Source of the DNA: Pseudomonas sp. LS1212
Lineage (GTDB): Bacteria > Pseudomonadota > Gammaproteobacteria > Pseudomonadales > Pseudomonadaceae
Direction of reading: 5' to 3'
DNA: 64,000 nt
NCBI RefSeq assembly: GCF_024741815.1
Contig: NZ_CP102951.1
Coordinates: forward strand, 5,036,001 to 5,100,000
The translations under genes and the position numbers were made by a program. The notes beneath the pieces were generated by a model, which was not told where the DNA came from, did no database searches, and was given only the letters and a program-made list of their open reading frames with translations. Shown in pieces: positions 8,076 to 16,217 of the stretch (its first letter is position 1; every line of letters starts with the position of its first letter).

Positions 8076-11000
8076 ATGTCCGCCCTAATTACCTTGCTAG
8101 ATCACTATCGCAACGCTTCCGTAACTGAGCGCGAAAAAGGTACTTATTTCGAGGAGCTGATCTACACATACCTTCGTAACGAGGCCACCTATCGAGACCT
8201 ATACGAGCAGGTCTGGACGTACTCAGACTGGGCGAAGGAGCAGGGCTTAGACAAGCGCGACACCGGCATTGACCTAGTAGCTAAAACCCAAGGCACAGGT
8301 GAGTATCACGCGGTTCAGTGCAAGTTGTACGCATCGGATTACCGGGTACAGAAGAAGGACATCGACAGTTTTTTTACCGCTTCCGGCAAAAAACCTTTTA
8401 CCCACCGCATCATCGTAGCCAGCACTAACAACTGGAGTGAGCACGCGAACGATGCATTGCAAAACCAGCATCAGACGGTCAGCAAAATTGATCTCAATGA
8501 TCTTGAAAACAGTCAGATCGACTGGGCCAAGTTCAAGCCCAGCCAGGCGCCTGTTCTCAGGGCAAAAAAGAAGCTTCTTGAGCATCAGCAAACTGCTCTA
8601 AACGCTACTGAGTTCGGGCTAAAAACTGCGCATCGCGGCAAGCTGATCATGGCTTGCGGTACAGGTAAGACCTTCACTAGCCTGAAGATCGCAGAAAAGC
8701 TGGCCGGTAAAGGCAAGCGTGTTCTGTTCCTAGTGCCGAGCTTGTCACTCTTGTCACAAACCCTCACCGAATGGACTCAAGAGAGCGGGACTCCGCTGCA
8801 TAGCTTCGCAGTGTGCTCTGATAGCGATGTAGGTAAGAAGCGCAAGCAAGACGACGATGTGGTGCAAACATTCACCCATGAGCTGCGATATCCAGCTACA
8901 ACCGAACCTAAGCGCCTGGCGTCGGAAATGGCTAAACGTCATGACGATGAGCACATGAGCGTGGTGTTTTCTACCTATCATTCGATTGATGTGATCAGTC
9001 GTGCCCAGCATGAACACGAGTTACCGGAGTTTGATCTGGTTGTCTGCGACGAAGCGCACCGCACCACAGGTGCGACCTTCGGTGAAGACGACGAAAGCAA
9101 TTTTGTCAAAATCCATGATGCCGATTACATCCGCTCGGTAAAGCGCCTGTACATGACCGCCACTCCGCGCATCTATGGCGACAATGCCAAGATCAAGGCC
9201 GAATCCGGGGACGTGACGCTGTGCTCAATGGATGACGAAACTCTTTATGGCAGAGAATTGCACGTCATTACCTTTTCCGAGGCAGTAAAGCGTGGCCTCT
9301 TGGTCGATTACAAGGTGTTAGTTCTAGCTGTAGAAGAAAGCCATGTCAGCCGCAGCCTGCAAAAAATGCTGGCCAGTGAAGACAACCAGCTCAAGGTCGA
9401 TGATGCTGCCAAGATCATCGGTTGTTGGAAGGCGCTGGCTAAGCAAAGCATGGCCGAGGATCTCGTAGGTGATAGTGAACCGATGAAGCGTGCAGTGGCC
9501 TTCTGTCAGGTCATCGAGCCCAATTACAAAGGCAGCAAGCATAAGGTCAGCTCCAAGAACATCTCCAGCATGTTCCAGTCGGTAGTCGAGGCCTACCAAG
9601 AGTCAGAAAGCGTTGAGGCGGCTTCTCGTCTAACCTGCGAAGCAGCACACGTGGACGGCGGAATGAACGCCAGCCAGAAGGAAGAAAAGCTCACATGGCT
9701 TAAGGGTGATACTCCAGAGAACACCTGCCGCATTCTCAGCAACGTTCGCTGCCTATCTGAGGGCGTGGACGTACCTTCCCTAGACGCTGTGCTGTTCCTT
9801 ACCCCACGTAACTCGCAGGTAGATGTGGTGCAGTCGGTAGGTCGGGTGATGCGTAACGCCCCCGGCAAGAAGCGCGGCTATGTGATTCTGCCTGTGGTGA
9901 TTCCGGCTGGCGTTGAAGCACATGATGCTCTCAACGATAACCAGACCTACAAGGTGGTCTGGCAAGTATTGCAGGCTCTGCGCTCTCACGATGACACCTT
10001 CGATGCCATGGTTAATAAACTCGACCTGATCGGCCATGACCCACGCAAAATGGAAGTCATTGCTATCACCGACAAGGTTGAGAGGAAGCAAAAGAACAGT
10101 TCTGGCACCAAGAATAAAGATGCTGGTAAAGGTCGGTACGGCATTGGTAGTAAAAACAAGCACGATGCCGAAGGGCAGATAACCCAGCAGGCAGACTTGA
10201 GCTACGAAGTTGGCGACATCGAGCGCGCCATCTACGCCAAAATCGTGCAGAAATGCGGTAATCGTCACCATTGGGAAGACTGGGCTAACGACATTGCCAA
10301 GATTGCTCGCACGCACATAGACCGTATCCAGGGCATTCTGGAAAACTCAGAATATGTCTCTGAGAAGGCCGCTTTCGAAGCTTTCGCTATCGAATTACGT
10401 GATGATCTGAACGACAGCATCTCGGATGAAGAAATTATCGAAATGCTGGCCCAGCACCTGATTACCAAGCCGGTCTTCGACGCTCTCTTTGAAGATTACA
10501 GCTTCGCCAAGCACAACCCCATGTCACAGACCATGCAAGGCGTACTGGACGCGCTGAACGAGCATCGGTTGGATAAAGAAGCCGATACCCTCGAAAAGTT
10601 TTACGCAAGCGTCAAGCAACGCGCGGAGGGTATCGACAACGCAGCGGGCAAGCAGAAAATCGTGGTCGAGCTGTACGACAAATTCTTCCGCAACGCTTTC
10701 CCGAAAATGACTGAGCGTTTGGGCATCGTCTACACACCAGTCGAGGTAGTGGACTTCATCATCCACAGCGTTAATGACGTGCTGCAAAGCGAATTCGGTC
10801 AGAGTCTGGGTAGCGATGGCGTCCATATCATCGATCCCTTCACAGGCACCGGCACCTTTATCACTCGTCTCCTGCAATCGGGGTTGATGACTCCTGAACA
10901 GATCAAGAACAAGTATCAAGGGCAGATCCACGCCAATGAATTGGTGTTGCTGGCCTACTACATTGCTGCGATCAACATCGAGGCTGTCTATCACAGTCTA

Positions 11001-12962
11001 GTCGGTGGTGATTATGTGCCTTTCGAAGGTATTTGCCTTACAGACACCTTCCAGATGTACGAAAAGGAAGACCTGGTGGATGCGTTGTTGGAGCAGAACA
11101 GTGCCCGGCGAAAGAAACAGAAGCAGTTGGATATCCGCGTGATTATTGGTAACCCGCCGTATTCCGCAGGGCAAACTAGCGCCAACGATAATAATGCCAA
11201 CGTCGCCTACCCTCATCTTGATGACCGCATTCGCAGCACCTATGCCGAACGATCCACGGCAACCAATAAAAATGCACTATACGACAGCTATATTCGTGCC
11301 ATTCGTTGGGCTAGCGACCGCGTTGGAGACAGTGGTGTGATTGGTTTTGTCACTAATGCCGGGTTTGTCGAGGCCAACACCGCAGATGGACTTCGCCAAT
11401 GCCTGGCTGATGAGTTCTCTAGTATCTATGTATTCCATCTACGTGGTAATCAACGTACTTCGGGTGAACTATCTCGAAGAGAGGGAGGAAAGATATTCGG
11501 TAGCGGTAGTCGCGCTCCTATTGCCATTTCGCTTTTGGTGAAGAACCCTCAGGCCAAGCAGCATGGAAAGATTTACTTTCACGATATTGGCGACTACCTG
11601 AGCCAGTCGGAGAAGTTGGAGAAAATCAGCGGTTTTGCCAGCATTGCCGGAATCACGGCAGACGAAGCCTGGCAGGTAATCACTCCGGATGAGCATGGGG
11701 ACTGGCTGCAACAGCGTGACGGTAGCTTTGCTGAGTTTATTGTTTTGGGAGATAAAGACAGGAATCCGGCTCCCAAGCTGTTTGCAAACTACTCAAGTGG
11801 TGTAAAAACTCAACGTGATGCCTGGTGCTACAATTCGAGCAAAAAAAACGTAGTTGCCAATATGCAAGGCATGATTTCTTTCTACAATAATGAGGTGACG
11901 CGTTTCAATTCTGCTCATGTTGGTTTAGATAGACCAGGCCGAGAGTTGAAGATAGATAGTTATATCAATGCCGATCCGACGAAAATTAGCTGGACGCGAG
12001 CATTGAAGCAAGATTTGGTGAGGGATCGAAAGTTTTCTTTTGATGAAACTTGCCTTGTTACTAGCCTGTATCGCCCGTTCACTAAACAGTGGCTGTATTT
12101 CAATCGTCGTTTTAATGAGATGGTTTATCAGATGCCGCGCATCTTTCCGGATGCGAATGCAAAAAATCTTATGATTATGGTAAAGCAGCGCTGGGCTGGC
12201 GAAGGCCAACTAGCTTTAATGGTTGATAGTATCCCAGAGCTACAAACTGACGGGGGAACCCAATGTTTCCCGCTGTACCTTTATGACGACATTGAGACAG
12301 AGGCGCAGGAAGGGGGATTATTTGAGCAGCCAGGTTCAGTTCAACGCACGCGTCGTGATGCCCTTACCGACGAAGGGTTGGAGCATTTTAAGGCGGCCTA
12401 TCCTGGAGAGCAGATCAGTAAGGAGGACGTTTTCTATTACGTCTACGGCGTACTGCATTCACCGGAATATCGCGAAAAGTACGCGGATAATCTTTCCAAG
12501 GAGCTGCCGCGCATACCTCGCGTAAAAACAGCAGCCAGTTTTTTTGCATTCTCAAAAGCAGGCCGTACTCTCACGGAGCTGCACATCAATTACGAAACGG
12601 TCACCCCCTACCCGGCCAAGGTAGTAGGTGGTAGCCAGGACACTGATTATCGTGTCGAAAAAATGAAGTATGGTAAGAATAAGGATAAGACCATCCTGCA
12701 CTACAATGAGAAAATCACCATTACTGGTATCCCGCTGGAGGCTTATGACTATGTTATCAACGGCAAGCCGGCTCTGGATTGGGTGGTGGAGCGCCAATGT
12801 GTGAAGATTGAAAAGAATAGCGGCATTGTTAGTGATTCCAATGATTGGGCTATGGATACTATGGTCGATCCTAAGTATCCACTAGAGCTATTTCTGCGGG
12901 TGGTCACTGTAAGCCTCGAAACGATGAAGGTTGTAAAGGCGCTTCCAGCGTTAGCGATTTAA
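8076..12962 (+). CDS. Type ISP restriction-modification enzyme (single-chain nuclease-helicase-methyltransferase, LlaGI/LlaBIII type)
   Basis: 1,628 residues combining all activities of a restriction-modification system. Order: an Mrr-like PD-(D/E)xK nuclease at the N-terminus (GID with D66, then Q81-C-K83); an SF2 translocase with Walker A GTGKT (G195-T199) and DEAH box D325-H328, plus a helicase C-lobe region ILSNVRCLSEGVDVPSLDAVLF...QSVGRVMRN; a gamma-class adenine methyltransferase with motif I DPFTGTGTF (D920) and motif IV NPPY (N1026-Y1029); and a C-terminal region of ~450 residues expected to hold the target-recognition domain. Length and order match the family. Such enzymes methylate one strand of an asymmetric site and cut DNA when two translocating enzymes collide. 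It is the only large cargo gene of the element and would defend the host and stabilise the element. Confidence 0.95.
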   Translation: MSALITLLDHYRNASVTEREKGTYFEELIYTYLRNEATYRDLYEQVWTYSDWAKEQGLDKRDTGIDLVAKTQGTGEYHAVQCKLYASDYRVQKKDIDSFFTASGKKPFTHRIIVASTNNWSEHANDALQNQHQTVSKIDLNDLENSQIDWAKFKPSQAPVLRAKKKLLEHQQTALNATEFGLKTAHRGKLIMACGTGKTFTSLKIAEKLAGKGKRVLFLVPSLSLLSQTLTEWTQESGTPLHSFAVCSDSDVGKKRKQDDDVVQTFTHELRYPATTEPKRLASEMAKRHDDEHMSVVFSTYHSIDVISRAQHEHELPEFDLVVCDEAHRTTGATFGEDDESNFVKIHDADYIRSVKRLYMTATPRIYGDNAKIKAESGDVTLCSMDDETLYGRELHVITFSEAVKRGLLVDYKVLVLAVEESHVSRSLQKMLASEDNQLKVDDAAKIIGCWKALAKQSMAEDLVGDSEPMKRAVAFCQVIEPNYKGSKHKVSSKNISSMFQSVVEAYQESESVEAASRLTCEAAHVDGGMNASQKEEKLTWLKGDTPENTCRILSNVRCLSEGVDVPSLDAVLFLTPRNSQVDVVQSVGRVMRNAPGKKRGYVILPVVIPAGVEAHDALNDNQTYKVVWQVLQALRSHDDTFDAMVNKLDLIGHDPRKMEVIAITDKVERKQKNSSGTKNKDAGKGRYGIGSKNKHDAEGQITQQADLSYEVGDIERAIYAKIVQKCGNRHHWEDWANDIAKIARTHIDRIQGILENSEYVSEKAAFEAFAIELRDDLNDSISDEEIIEMLAQHLITKPVFDALFEDYSFAKHNPMSQTMQGVLDALNEHRLDKEADTLEKFYASVKQRAEGIDNAAGKQKIVVELYDKFFRNAFPKMTERLGIVYTPVEVVDFIIHSVNDVLQSEFGQSLGSDGVHIIDPFTGTGTFITRLLQSGLMTPEQIKNKYQGQIHANELVLLAYYIAAINIEAVYHSLVGGDYVPFEGICLTDTFQMYEKEDLVDALLEQNSARRKKQKQLDIRVIIGNPPYSAGQTSANDNNANVAYPHLDDRIRSTYAERSTATNKNALYDSYIRAIRWASDRVGDSGVIGFVTNAGFVEANTADGLRQCLADEFSSIYVFHLRGNQRTSGELSRREGGKIFGSGSRAPIAISLLVKNPQAKQHGKIYFHDIGDYLSQSEKLEKISGFASIAGITADEAWQVITPDEHGDWLQQRDGSFAEFIVLGDKDRNPAPKLFANYSSGVKTQRDAWCYNSSKKNVVANMQGMISFYNNEVTRFNSAHVGLDRPGRELKIDSYINADPTKISWTRALKQDLVRDRKFSFDETCLVTSLYRPFTKQWLYFNRRFNEMVYQMPRIFPDANAKNLMIMVKQRWAGEGQLALMVDSIPELQTDGGTQCFPLYLYDDIETEAQEGGLFEQPGSVQRTRRDALTDEGLEHFKAAYPGEQISKEDVFYYVYGVLHSPEYREKYADNLSKELPRIPRVKTAASFFAFSKAGRTLTELHINYETVTPYPAKVVGGSQDTDYRVEKMKYGKNKDKTILHYNEKITITGIPLEAYDYVINGKPALDWVVERQCVKIEKNSGIVSDSNDWAMDTMVDPKYPLELFLRVVTVSLETMKVVKALPALAI

Positions 12963-13469
12963 CGGAGAGGTATCTTGTGGAATGAAGTACGTAGGAGAGG
13001 AAGAATTGGAACGGCTGTCTAGAGTTCAATTCTTCACTCTTGTTATCCTCCGCGTATGACAATTTTTAAATGACATTCGGTAGAAAATAGATTGGTGCAC
13101 CTGCCCACATCCGTTAAATTGCATCAAGGCTGTCAAGGGAGAATGCGGAAGCCGCAGCCCGCGCAGCCCCGTAGGGGTGAGCAGGAACGGGTGAGCAATT
13201 CAGCAGCGCGGCCCTTGATAGCGATTTCCTAAGTAGCCTGGTGATGGTGTGCGGGGAGTGCTCTTCTCCTCGCGCACCTGCCCTGGCGGCGAGGCATGGG
13301 TTGACAAGGGGCAACGCCCCTTGGTGTTTGCAGTCCAGCGGCACGCTGGCCCACCTTCCGGCACGGAAGTGTAGTGGGTTACACATAGTGTTCCAGTTTA
13401 GAGTTGCGCCACCAGTTGCTCCATTTGCATAATGGAAGAACAATAATAAGAACACCACGAGGTGTCACC
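12963..13469 (+). other. Non-coding transfer region between the restriction gene and the mob genes
   Basis: No supported gene in 507 bases. It holds an imperfect stem (AGAATTGGAAC / GTTCAATTCT, ~13000-13030) that may end the restriction transcript, a GC-rich stretch at ~13130-13215, a perfect hairpin AAGGGGC-AAC-GCCCCTT (13306-13322), and the oriT core at 13367-13390. The GAGGTG at ~13460 is the ribosome site of the next gene. Confidence 0.6.
13367..13390 (+). other. Candidate oriT core of MobV type
   Basis: The bases GTGTAGTGGGTTACAC form a short inverted repeat GTGTA-GTGGGT-TACAC. The MobV reference site of plasmid pMV158 has the same layout, GTATA-GTGTGT-TATAC, and is nicked in TAGTGTG/TTA. 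By analogy the nick here would fall in TAGTGGG/TTA, between 13378 and 13379. It lies 90 bases upstream of the mob operon, the usual place for a MobV oriT. Confidence 0.7.
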
Positions 13470-13928
13470 ATGATCCAAAGAAACATCTTTTTATTACCCG
13501 AAGACAAGTGCGCACTATGGGCAAAAGCTAGTGCAAATTTCCCCGGGGAAAAGCTCGGTGAAATAATGAAACGAACACTTTCTGACCTCTCGAAAGAGCG
13601 GTTTGTCCCAGACTTTTATGAAATCCGTCGAGTAGACGTTCCTGCTGCTTTTGATGCGCTACTAAAGCTTCAGAGTACAGGTTTGGCGCACAGACACTTC
13701 GAAACAGACAATGAGGAAATTCGGGAAGTCTTGGAAATTGAGATGACGCTTCTGAACGCTATCATGATTGCCTTGGCACTGTTACTCGATGTATTTTTTT
13801 ACATGTTGCCGCCAAATGCCAGCGGAGGCGACAAGCTGCCTCCTACAGCCTCTGGAGTTGAAAACAAGCCATACGTGCCTACGTGGAAGAGGCAGCCTCA
13901 AGTCGGCTACGACGGGCCATCGCTATGA
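13470..13928 (+). CDS. Probable mobilization accessory protein (membrane-anchored)
   Basis: 152 residues from the ATG at 13470, preceded by GAGGTG at 7 bases. Residues 1-~75 are charged and look like a small DNA- or protein-binding module (FLLPEDKCALWAKASANFPGEKLGEIMKRTL). A single hydrophobic segment, LLNAIMIALALLLDVFFYML, follows at ~90-112, then a proline-rich tail. No family is recognised with certainty. Its stop overlaps the relaxase start as ATGA, and it lies right after oriT, so a MobB/MobC-like role beside the relaxase is inferred from position and from the membrane segment. Confidence 0.6.
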   Translation: MIQRNIFLLPEDKCALWAKASANFPGEKLGEIMKRTLSDLSKERFVPDFYEIRRVDVPAAFDALLKLQSTGLAHRHFETDNEEIREVLEIEMTLLNAIMIALALLLDVFFYMLPPNASGGDKLPPTASGVENKPYVPTWKRQPQVGYDGPSL

Positions 13929-14938
13929 CTTATGCGATCCTGCGCACAAAAAAGCTCAAGAGCTTTGGTGCTGTAGCGCGTTCAGCGCGTCACACTTTTC
14001 GAGAGCAGCCGACACCGAATGCAGACCCTGAATTGAGCCAGTTCAACAGGGGCACCGGAGCAAAAACCACCGCCAAGCTCGTGGAAGCCCTGAAGAAGGG
14101 CTTGCCGGAAAAGTTGAGGGCTGGATCAGTGTTATGCATCGAGTACATGATCAGCGCGTCCCCGGAAGCTTTTAAGCGACACGGGGGCAAGCTGGATGAC
14201 CTGGGTGATGGGTATTTCAACGACGCTTTGAGATGGCTCAGGAAGAAACACGGCAAAGAAAACGTGATCGCTACAACTGTGCACTTGGACGAGCGCACAC
14301 CGCATTTGGTCGCTTACGTCGTGCCGCGTACTAAGGATGGCCGGCTGTCGTGCCGCGATTTTCTGGGCGGCCCGGCGAAGTTGAAAGCGATGCAATCGGA
14401 CTTCTATGAAGTCTGTGGGAAGCCATGCGGGCTCGAGCGCGGCATCGAAGGCAGCAAAGCAAAGCATCAGGAGCTAAAACAGTTTTACGGCGCGCTGGTG
14501 GGCTCAGGTGAAGCTCCAAAGCTTGAAGCCAGAGACTATGCGGCTGCCGCCATAGGCATTAAAACAGCCACTTGGCGGAAAGCTGAGGCTTTAGCGAAGT
14601 CACATTCACAGGCCGCAGCGGTGGCACCAACGATGAAAAAATCCTTCGCATCGAGGCAGAGGGCATTGCACAAAAAGGCTGAACAGCTGAGCGAACGCCT
14701 TCATGTTTTCGAGCATAAACGCCTTTTGCTCAAACAAGCGGAATCAGGGCTTGAGGTGCGCGCCAATGCGCTCGTCGAGCGTGAAAGAGCCGTCAGTGCA
14801 TCGGAGCTTAATGTCTTGGCTTTAGAAACTGAGAGAGACGCTTTTGAGCGTCGTATTGAGATACTTGAGGCGAGTCAAAAAAATCATAAAGCCCCTATTC
14901 GGGGCCTGAAATATGAAAGCTCACATACACTGGGCTAG
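13925..14938 (+). CDS. mobV: MobV-family relaxase (Mob/Pre)
   Basis: 337 residues from the ATG at 13925, which overlaps the preceding stop. The N-terminal ~200 residues carry the Mob/Pre relaxase domain: an N-terminal motif MTYAILRTKKLKSFGAVARSARHTFRE, and motif III HLDERTPHL (H120, D122, E123, H127), the HxDExxPH metal site that defines MobV enzymes. The C-terminus (~245-330) is a long charged helix suggestive of coiled coil. The enzyme should nick oriT at 13378/13379 and pilot the element through a helper's conjugation channel. No T4SS genes are present in the element. Confidence 0.92.
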   Translation: MTYAILRTKKLKSFGAVARSARHTFREQPTPNADPELSQFNRGTGAKTTAKLVEALKKGLPEKLRAGSVLCIEYMISASPEAFKRHGGKLDDLGDGYFNDALRWLRKKHGKENVIATTVHLDERTPHLVAYVVPRTKDGRLSCRDFLGGPAKLKAMQSDFYEVCGKPCGLERGIEGSKAKHQELKQFYGALVGSGEAPKLEARDYAAAAIGIKTATWRKAEALAKSHSQAAAVAPTMKKSFASRQRALHKKAEQLSERLHVFEHKRLLLKQAESGLEVRANALVERERAVSASELNVLALETERDAFERRIEILEASQKNHKAPIRGLKYESSHTLG

Positions 14939-14951
14939 TTACAATGTTGCT

Positions 14952-15107
14952 TTAAAACTCCTCGCGGTAAGAATTGAATTCGCCGCATACCTTGCATTCT
15001 TCAGTAATCGCAACAACCCAGTCACCCTCGTCGTTCTTCCCCAGGTTTCTTTCTTCGACCACTTCAAACGCATGGTCGCTAAATTGTTCGCATTTTTTGT
15101 CAGGCAT
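14952..15107 (-). CDS. Small C-H-CxxC protein, copy 2
   Basis: 51 residues from the ATG at 15107; an ATG two codons upstream is too close to the AAGAG ribosome site. The sequence begins MPDKKCEQFSDHAFEVVEER and later has EECKVCG. It is a clear paralogue of the gene immediately upstream (15142-15300): both share MPD-KCE-FSDH-FE-V-E-NLG and a C-terminal CxxCG, and both have the same translation start context. The conserved C5, H11 and C-x-x-C could bind one zinc. Function unknown. The end converges on the relaxase stop with a gap of 13 bases. Confidence 0.65.
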   Translation of the reverse strand: MPDKKCEQFSDHAFEVVEERNLGKNDEGDWVVAITEECKVCGEFNSYREEF

Positions 15108-15141
15108 CGGCATTGCTCTTATAATTGCTGAATGTATAAAA

Positions 15142-15300
15142 TCAAACGTCAAGATAGACGTCGATCATCCCGCAAATGGCGCATTCCCGGGTGATTTCAT
15201 AAACCGGATCTTCATCCGTGGGATTAGTGAGACCGAGATTAACTTCAGAGACTTTCTCAAACTCATGATCGCTAAACTTTTCGCATTTTTCGTCAGGCAT
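15142..15300 (-). CDS. Small C-H-CxxC protein, copy 1 (tandem paralogue)
   Basis: 52 residues, starting MPDEKCEKFSDHEFEKVSEV and containing RECAICG. Potential ligands are C6, H12, C40 and C43, all kept in the neighbouring copy. The start codon lies inside the last codons of the 83-aa gene upstream (…AATGCCAATGCCTGA), so it is translationally coupled to it. Ribosome site AAGAG 8 bases ahead. Function unknown; such short Cys/His modules in mobile elements are often regulators or anti-host factors, but nothing in the sequence decides this. Confidence 0.65.
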   Translation of the reverse strand: MPDEKCEKFSDHEFEKVSEVNLGLTNPTDEDPVYEITRECAICGMIDVYLDV

Positions 15301-15544
15301 TGGCATTGCTCTTTATGTGTGCGTTTGAACACTGACCGAGGAGAGAAACCTCGGTTTCAATCAGGCGATCAAGCGCATAGAGCTTTTTGTTGAGCTCGTG
15401 AAGCGCTGTGCTACCAGGAGTCCGAGAAGCCGTATCAATCATGTTTTCGATGGGGTCAAGCTTGCACATAACGGCCATCAGGCTGTTGAGGCACGCGCGA
15501 TAATTCTCTTCTTTTTCGAGTTGAGCATATTCAGTGGGAACCAT
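15293..15544 (-). CDS. Hypothetical 83-aa protein
   Basis: Begins MVPTEYAQLEKEENYRACLN; the ATG at 15544 is preceded by GGAGG at 5 bases, better than the ATG at 15556. Predominantly helical, charged, with one Cys in each half; no family recognised. It is the first gene of a three-gene leftward unit: its stop overlaps the start of the first C-H-CxxC gene. About 200 bases separate it from the next gene upstream, and no other gene is seen there. Confidence 0.55.
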   Translation of the reverse strand: MVPTEYAQLEKEENYRACLNSLMAVMCKLDPIENMIDTASRTPGSTALHELNKKLYALDRLIETEVSLLGQCSNAHIKSNANA

Positions 15545-15758
15545 TATTTCCTCCATTTTGTAGGTGCTTTAGCACGCTTGTCTTTCGGGGGCACTTTCAT
15601 TCATTTATCTCATTGGCTTGTAGCTGTTAAGACCGAATGTAATGAGCCACTGTTGCACCTGAGCCGAATTGTTCGATGGCGCTATAGGTGGTGATGACGG
15701 GAGTGTTTCCATCCGTTACCAAATTGAGGAGCTTTTTATGTGCACGACTTTGTATCGG

Positions 15759-16043
15759 TTAAATTTTTTCGGGTAGTAGTAAGTCCCACTTCTCAACCGC
15801 AAAAAGAGCCACCTCGTGAAGTGCGCAGTCATTCCAGTCCGTGTGCGTACGTAAGTTGAGCATTTTTTCAAATAACTTCTTGTTTGAGCTATCCAGGCTC
15901 TGATAGCCATTTAAGTTCACCTTCCAAAAATCGGAGCACCAGTACCAAGACGCATAGGCCCTGGCGAACCATCCAGACGCACCCCCTCCAAGAGCTATGA
16001 AATCCCTGACATCAGAAAGGTTTTCTTCAAAGTTATCCGACAT
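15759..16043 (-). CDS. Hypothetical 94-aa protein
   Basis: Begins MSDNFEENLSDVRDFIALGG, with GGAG 6 bases ahead of the ATG. Rich in aromatic residues (ASWYWCSDFWKVNLNGY) and short polar stretches; no membrane segment or known motif recognised. It stands alone, leftward, between the rep gene and the small-protein cluster. Confidence 0.5.
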   Translation of the reverse strand: MSDNFEENLSDVRDFIALGGGASGWFARAYASWYWCSDFWKVNLNGYQSLDSSNKKLFEKMLNLRTHTDWNDCALHEVALFAVEKWDLLLPEKI

Positions 16044-16159
16044 AAAGTCTCCGTGGTGCGTTTTAGCTGTATCAGCTGATTGTGGAAATTAAGCGGGTGA
16101 CGACGCCTGCTTTCTAGATAAGCTTACGACCGATCACTACGAGCAGGTCTGAAGGTAAA

Positions 16160-16183
16160 GTGGGGCAGAGAGCTCTACCCTAC
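16160..16183. repeat. Imperfect 24-bp palindrome beside an AT-rich tract downstream of rep
   Basis: GTGGGGCAGAG and CTCTACCCTAC pair at 9 of 11 positions with a 2-base centre. An AT-rich run (ATAATTAACAATAATT) lies at ~16187-16203, just after the rep stop on the leftward strand. It could be the rep terminator or part of a replication origin; the sequence does not decide. The remainder of 16044-16217 shows no gene. Confidence 0.3.
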
Positions 16184-16217
16184 TTGAATAATTAACAATA
16201 ATTGCGTTCTGGCCCGC

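Noticed and set aside
12984..13061. A 25-codon frame (MKYVGEEELERLSRVQFFTL...) just after the restriction gene
   Set aside because: Too short to support, and it overlaps a stem-loop; no homologue recognised.
13241..13432. Small frame in the oriT region
   Set aside because: Sequence is explained by transfer-origin structure; no ribosome site.
15716..15910. A 64-codon leftward frame overlapping the 94-aa gene
   Set aside because: The alternative frame 15759-16043 has the better ribosome site and composition.
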